From positions 1-64,000 of the forward strand of contig JAEZGY010000055.1 of assembly GCA_023416695.1 (NCBI GenBank): a stretch of DNA of 64,000 bases, read 5' to 3'. The position numbers and the translations under genes were made by a program. Below, piece by piece: positions 60,660 through 64,000 of this stretch. Within the stretch, counting starts at the first letter, position 1, and every line of letters begins with the position of its first letter. The notes under the pieces are model-generated. The model had not been told where the DNA came from. It did not search any database and saw only the letters and a program-made list of their open reading frames with translations. This DNA is from Bacillota bacterium (GTDB lineage: Bacteria > Bacillota > Clostridia > Lachnospirales > Lachnospiraceae).

Positions 60660-61427
60660 ATGTATAATGATTTATTTAGTATTGGACCATTAACAGTTCA
60701 CGGATATGGATTAATGATTGCGGTTGGTGTTATGGTGGCTATGATAGTTGGTTTAAAGCGGGCACCTAAGCTTGGGTTAGAAAAGGATCATATATATAAT
60801 CTGACCTTTTACTGTCTTATTTTTGGATTATTAGGAGCTAAGCTTTTATTCGGGATCGTGGAGATTAAGAAGATTATAGAAGATCCTGGTTTCTTTTTGA
60901 GTGGAACAGGGTTTGTAGTTTATGGAGGAATTATTACTGGAGTATTAACTGGCTATATCTATTGTCGAGTGAAACGAATAGAGTTTTTCAGGTATGCAGA
61001 TATTGTATTACCTTCTGTAGCAATTGCTCAAGGATTTGGCCGAGTTGGTTGTTTTCTAGCAGGATGTTGCTATGGTAGAGAGACGGATTCTTGCTTTAGT
61101 ATTACCTTCCACAGTTCTGAATTTGCACCAAATGGTGTAAAGTTAATACCAACACAGTTGATTTCAAGCTTCTGTCTTTTTGCTCTAGCTATTGGTTTAA
61201 TTCTTTACGCTAATAAGGATAGAAAGCCAGGAAGAGTGGCTGCACTTTATTTGATTTTCTACAGTGTAGGGAGATCCGTTATTGAGGTTTTCAGAGATGA
61301 TTTTAGAGGAGATTTTATAGGACCTTTTTCTGTCTCTCAATTCATTTCCATCTTCATTCTTATATTGGGTGTAGTTTTGTTTTTTAAAGATAAGATTTTT
61401 AGTAGAAAAAATGAAAATAATGAGTAA
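60660..61427 (+). CDS. lgt: Prolipoprotein diacylglyceryl transferase
   Basis: Lgt attaches diacylglycerol to the lipobox cysteine of prolipoproteins in the membrane. The 255-residue protein has about seven spans. The essential His is in VHGYGLM, the catalytic Arg in GFGRVGCFLAGCCYG (the Lgt signature) and the C-terminal Arg/Glu in GRSVIEVFRDD. These support identity. The lipoprotein at 7.5 kb is a plausible substrate. ATGGAGG precedes the start. A terminator follows. Confidence 0.96.
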   Translation: MYNDLFSIGPLTVHGYGLMIAVGVMVAMIVGLKRAPKLGLEKDHIYNLTFYCLIFGLLGAKLLFGIVEIKKIIEDPGFFLSGTGFVVYGGIITGVLTGYIYCRVKRIEFFRYADIVLPSVAIAQGFGRVGCFLAGCCYGRETDSCFSITFHSSEFAPNGVKLIPTQLISSFCLFALAIGLILYANKDRKPGRVAALYLIFYSVGRSVIEVFRDDFRGDFIGPFSVSQFISIFILILGVVLFFKDKIFSRKNENNE

Positions 61428-61440
61428 TTATAATTTATGA

Positions 61441-61486
61441 GCCAAAAGTCAAAAGGCAATAGAAATGTTGACTTTTGGCTTTTTTT
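61441..61486 (+). terminator. Intrinsic terminator after lgt
   Basis: A 12-bp perfect stem (GCCAAAAGTCAA with TTGACTTTTGGC) and a run of seven T residues. Confidence 0.93.
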
Positions 61487-61563
61487 AATGAATAATTAAT
61501 TATTTGCTCTTGTATATTTAAATAATAAAATGTTAAAATATACGAATAAGTGAGGGATATTGT

Positions 61564-62262
61564 ATGAATTTAAAAATTAATAATATTCGCAAATTCTATG
61601 GTGATGGCAGTAGTCGTGTACAGGTGCTCACAGGAATCAACTTCCAAGTAGAGGAAGGGAAAATATGTGTTTTACTTGGACCATCAGGATCAGGAAAATC
61701 TACACTTTTAAACATCATTGGTGGAATTGAACAAGCAGATGAAGGTTGTGTGGATATCGGAGGAGTTTGCACCTCACATATGAATGAGGCCAAGCTTTCT
61801 GATTACAGGCGTCATAACTTAGGTTTTGTTTTTCAGTTTTACAATCTAATACCAAATCTAACGGTAAAGGAAAATATAGAAGTAGGAGAATATCTTAGTA
61901 AGAATCCTCTTCCTATTGATGATTTGATTAAAACACTAGGACTTTGGGAGCACAAGGATAAGTTCCCTAATCAATTATCTGGTGGTCAACAACAACGATG
62001 TGCTATTGGACGAGCAATGGTAAAGAATCCAGAGATTTTGTTGTGTGATGAACCAACAGGCGCCCTTGACTATAATACTTCAAAAGAGATTCTTGGCCTA
62101 ATTGAGGAAGTAAACCAAAAGTATCATAACACAATTATTATTGTTACCCATAATGATGCCATAAAAGGCATGGCTCATAAGGTGCTTAAGCTTCGTGATG
62201 GAAAGATCGTAAAGGAATATGATAATGAAATCCTTGTTCCTGCATCTGAAATAGAGTGGTAG
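61564..62262 (+). CDS. ABC transporter ATP-binding protein, LolD/MacB type
   Basis: The 232-residue ATPase has Walker A GPSGSGKST, the signature LSGGQQQRCAIGRAM, Walker B ILLCDEPTGALD and the switch His in VTHNDAI. The MacB/LolD-type GFVFQFYNLIPNLT block is present. The DEPTGALD and QFYNL forms are characteristic of the subgroup that works with FtsX-like permeases. The permease begins 13 bp downstream, so they form one transporter, perhaps for peptide resistance or lipoprotein handling. No strong ribosome site is evident. Confidence 0.93.
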   Translation: MNLKINNIRKFYGDGSSRVQVLTGINFQVEEGKICVLLGPSGSGKSTLLNIIGGIEQADEGCVDIGGVCTSHMNEAKLSDYRRHNLGFVFQFYNLIPNLTVKENIEVGEYLSKNPLPIDDLIKTLGLWEHKDKFPNQLSGGQQQRCAIGRAMVKNPEILLCDEPTGALDYNTSKEILGLIEEVNQKYHNTIIIVTHNDAIKGMAHKVLKLRDGKIVKEYDNEILVPASEIEW

Positions 62263-62275
62263 TGGGGGTGGCATT

Positions 62276-64000
62276 ATGAAAAATCCATTGCGGAAAAGAC
62301 TCCTCAGAGAATTGCGAGGCAACTTAGGGAAGTATATAGCTATTTTTCTTCTTTTGACAGCAACGATTACAGTTGGTTCAGGTTTTTTTGTAGTATCAGA
62401 TAGTATGGAGTATACCTTAGACAATAGCGAAAAGAGTGGGAAATTAGAGGATGGGAGTTTTACTACTAACATAGCATTATCAAACTCTAACCTTCAGAAG
62501 TTAGAAGCAATGCAAGTGCAAATTGAAAAGAAATATTACATAGACGTTAAAGACTTTGATAAGGATGCAACACTACGAGTTTATGAGGATAGAAAGGCTC
62601 TGAATTTGTCCTCCCTACATAAAGGAAGATTGCCGGATAAGGAGGATGAGATAGCCTTAGATCGGTTATTTGCCCATCATAGAGAGATAGAAGTTGGGGA
62701 TGTTGTGGAATTGGAAGGTAGAAAGATGACAGTTTCCGGTTTGATTTCCTTACCTGACTATAATTCTCTTTATCGAAGTAACTCGGATTTTGTTATGAAT
62801 GCTATTAATTTTGGTGTAGCTGTAGTCAGTAAAGAAGGCTTTACCAATTTAAATCAAGATAAAACCATATATAGTTATGCATATTATTTTAAGGACAGAG
62901 TCCTAGAAACTAAGGCAAAAGAAAAGATTGAGGGACAGATTGCAAAGTCATTAGCTCAATATACCCAGATACAAGAATTTTTACCTACCTCTGATAATCA
63001 AGCCATATCCTTTCTTAGAAATGATATGGGTAGCGATGTTCCTACAATGAAGACGTTGATTTATATCTTAATTGTTATTATGGCCTTTGTATTCGCTATA
63101 ATCATTCGCTCCACAATAGAGTCTGAGGCGGCAATCATAGGTACCTTAAGAGCTTCGGGATACACAAAACAAGAATTAGTGTGCCATTATATGGCGCTTC
63201 CTTTAATTACTACTGGGTTCAGTGCTATCATAGGAAATGTACTAGGCTACACTGTGATGATTGCTCCATTTAAGACAATATTTTATAGTACTTATTGTTT
63301 GGCGCCATTTATGATAAGGTGGAACACGGAGGCATTTCTACTTACAACAATAGTGCCAATCCTTATAATGATAATCATCAATTATTTTGTGATATATTAT
63401 ATGTTATCTCTCTCTCCATTAAAGTTTTTAAGACGTGATCTAAAGAGAGGAAAGCAAAAAAAGGCTATTAAAATACCTAATTTCAAGTTTATTACAAGAT
63501 TTCATCTACGGGTGATTCTACAGAATAAAGGTAGTTATCTATTATTGTTTATAGGCATGTTTTTTGCCAGTGTGTTATTACTGTTCGGTTTAGGGATTAT
63601 GCCTGTAATCAATAATTATGTAGAGAAAGCAGATGTCTCATGTGTTTCAGAATATCAATACTTACTAAAGAGCCCAGTACCATCAGTAGAGGGAGAGCCT
63701 ATTACGGTAGTCAATCTAGATACCTGGTATGAGTATGGGAATTGTGATATCGAGATTGTGGTAAATGGAATTAAGGATGATTCCAAGTTTTATAAAGAGT
63801 TACCTTTGTATGATGTAGAAAAGGGAATTGTACTTTCCAGTGATTTTGCCAATAAAACGGGATATAAAAAGGGGGATGTTATTCGTTTTAAAAATCCATA
63901 TGTAGATCAAACCTATGACCTTAAAGTAGCGGAAATCTATCCGTACCAAGGAACTCTTTCAGTATTTATGAAGCAGAAGGATTTAAATCAAATGCTTAAC
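62276..64000 (+). CDS. FtsX-like ABC permease (3' end outside window)
   Basis: The frame opens at an ATG after GGGGGTGG and stays open for 575 codons to the window edge. The N-terminal span (KYIAIFLLLTATITVGSGFFVV) is followed by a large extracytoplasmic region. An FtsX core follows at about residues 260-385 (IIGTLRASGYTKQELVCHYM), with two further spans. After SLSPLKFLRRDLKRGKQKK a second permease half begins. This is the large multi-span ABC permease type seen with bacitracin- or macrolide-type exporters. It pairs with the ATPase upstream. The C-terminus is not seen. Confidence 0.9.
   Translation, partial: MKNPLRKRLLRELRGNLGKYIAIFLLLTATITVGSGFFVVSDSMEYTLDNSEKSGKLEDGSFTTNIALSNSNLQKLEAMQVQIEKKYYIDVKDFDKDATLRVYEDRKALNLSSLHKGRLPDKEDEIALDRLFAHHREIEVGDVVELEGRKMTVSGLISLPDYNSLYRSNSDFVMNAINFGVAVVSKEGFTNLNQDKTIYSYAYYFKDRVLETKAKEKIEGQIAKSLAQYTQIQEFLPTSDNQAISFLRNDMGSDVPTMKTLIYILIVIMAFVFAIIIRSTIESEAAIIGTLRASGYTKQELVCHYMALPLITTGFSAIIGNVLGYTVMIAPFKTIFYSTYCLAPFMIRWNTEAFLLTTIVPILIMIIINYFVIYYMLSLSPLKFLRRDLKRGKQKKAIKIPNFKFITRFHLRVILQNKGSYLLLFIGMFFASVLLLFGLGIMPVINNYVEKADVSCVSEYQYLLKSPVPSVEGEPITVVNLDTWYEYGNCDIEIVVNGIKDDSKFYKELPLYDVEKGIVLSSDFANKTGYKKGDVIRFKNPYVDQTYDLKVAEIYPYQGTLSVFMKQKDLNQMLN

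Overview
The window looks like chromosome from a low-GC anaerobic Firmicute, most likely a Lachnospiraceae-type Clostridium. The basis is the AT-rich codon use, strong AGGAGG ribosome sites, abundant U-tailed terminators, a V-type rather than F-type ATPase operon, and secreted proteins built from Ig-like, GLUG and fibronectin-III modules. I see no rRNA, tRNA, CRISPR array, insertion sequence or prophage. Assignment below family level is inference.

Layout. 0-5.4 kb: a truncated ECF sigma factor, small zinc-ribbon and membrane proteins, an acetyltransferase, a rifamycin ADP-ribosyltransferase (arr), a divergent Lrp regulator/isochorismatase pair, an aldo-keto reductase with two 4Fe-4S clusters, and dCMP deaminase. 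5.6-7.3 kb: amtB-glnK, with an intrinsic terminator in the amtB leader. 7.5-15.3 kb: a transglutaminase-like lipoprotein, a two-domain ABM protein with a T-box-like leader, an ABC exporter/LytTR/DUF3021 module, and a large modular surface protein. 15.3-19.6 kb: a C_GCAxxG_C_C protein, an SPFH (band 7) protein overlapping a NAD-kinase-fold protein, and a cation/proton antiporter. 19.7-22.8 kb: nadABC. 22.9-26.7 kb: trehalose PTS permease and phosphotrehalase. 26.7-36.1 kb: acetyltransferases, a GyrI-like/WYL regulator operon, a Gfo/Idh/MocA oxidoreductase, a MATE exporter, pnuC behind a compact pseudoknot-plus-terminator leader, ogt and membrane proteins. 36.1-38.9 kb: a NiCo (czcD) riboswitch in front of a P-type ATPase. 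38.9-47.8 kb: a YeiH family exporter, a secreted SGNH/sialate-esterase-like protein, ybaK, metY, ccdA with a thioredoxin, treR and a HAD phosphatase. 47.8-56.6 kb: a complete nine-gene V-type ATPase operon (H-I-K-E-C-F-A-B-D). 56.7-64 kb: tspO, a large chemoreceptor, a YcxB-like protein, lgt, and an ABC ATPase with an FtsX permease that runs off the end.

How the parts connect. Three near-identical 14-16 bp operators tie the GntR regulator at 46.9 kb to the trehalose operon 22 kb away. NAD metabolism recurs: nadABC with an operator-like palindrome on its promoter, pnuC behind a probable riboswitch, and a NAD-kinase-fold protein. Ion homeostasis is a second theme: a V-ATPase whose K subunit carries the Na+ ligand set, a cation/proton antiporter, and a metal-riboswitch-controlled P-type ATPase whose membrane ligands differ from those of calcium pumps.

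The strongest candidates for new biology are the pnuC leader RNA, the riboswitch/P-type ATPase pairing, the terminator at the very start of the amtB transcript, and the SPFH/NAD-kinase-fold gene pair.
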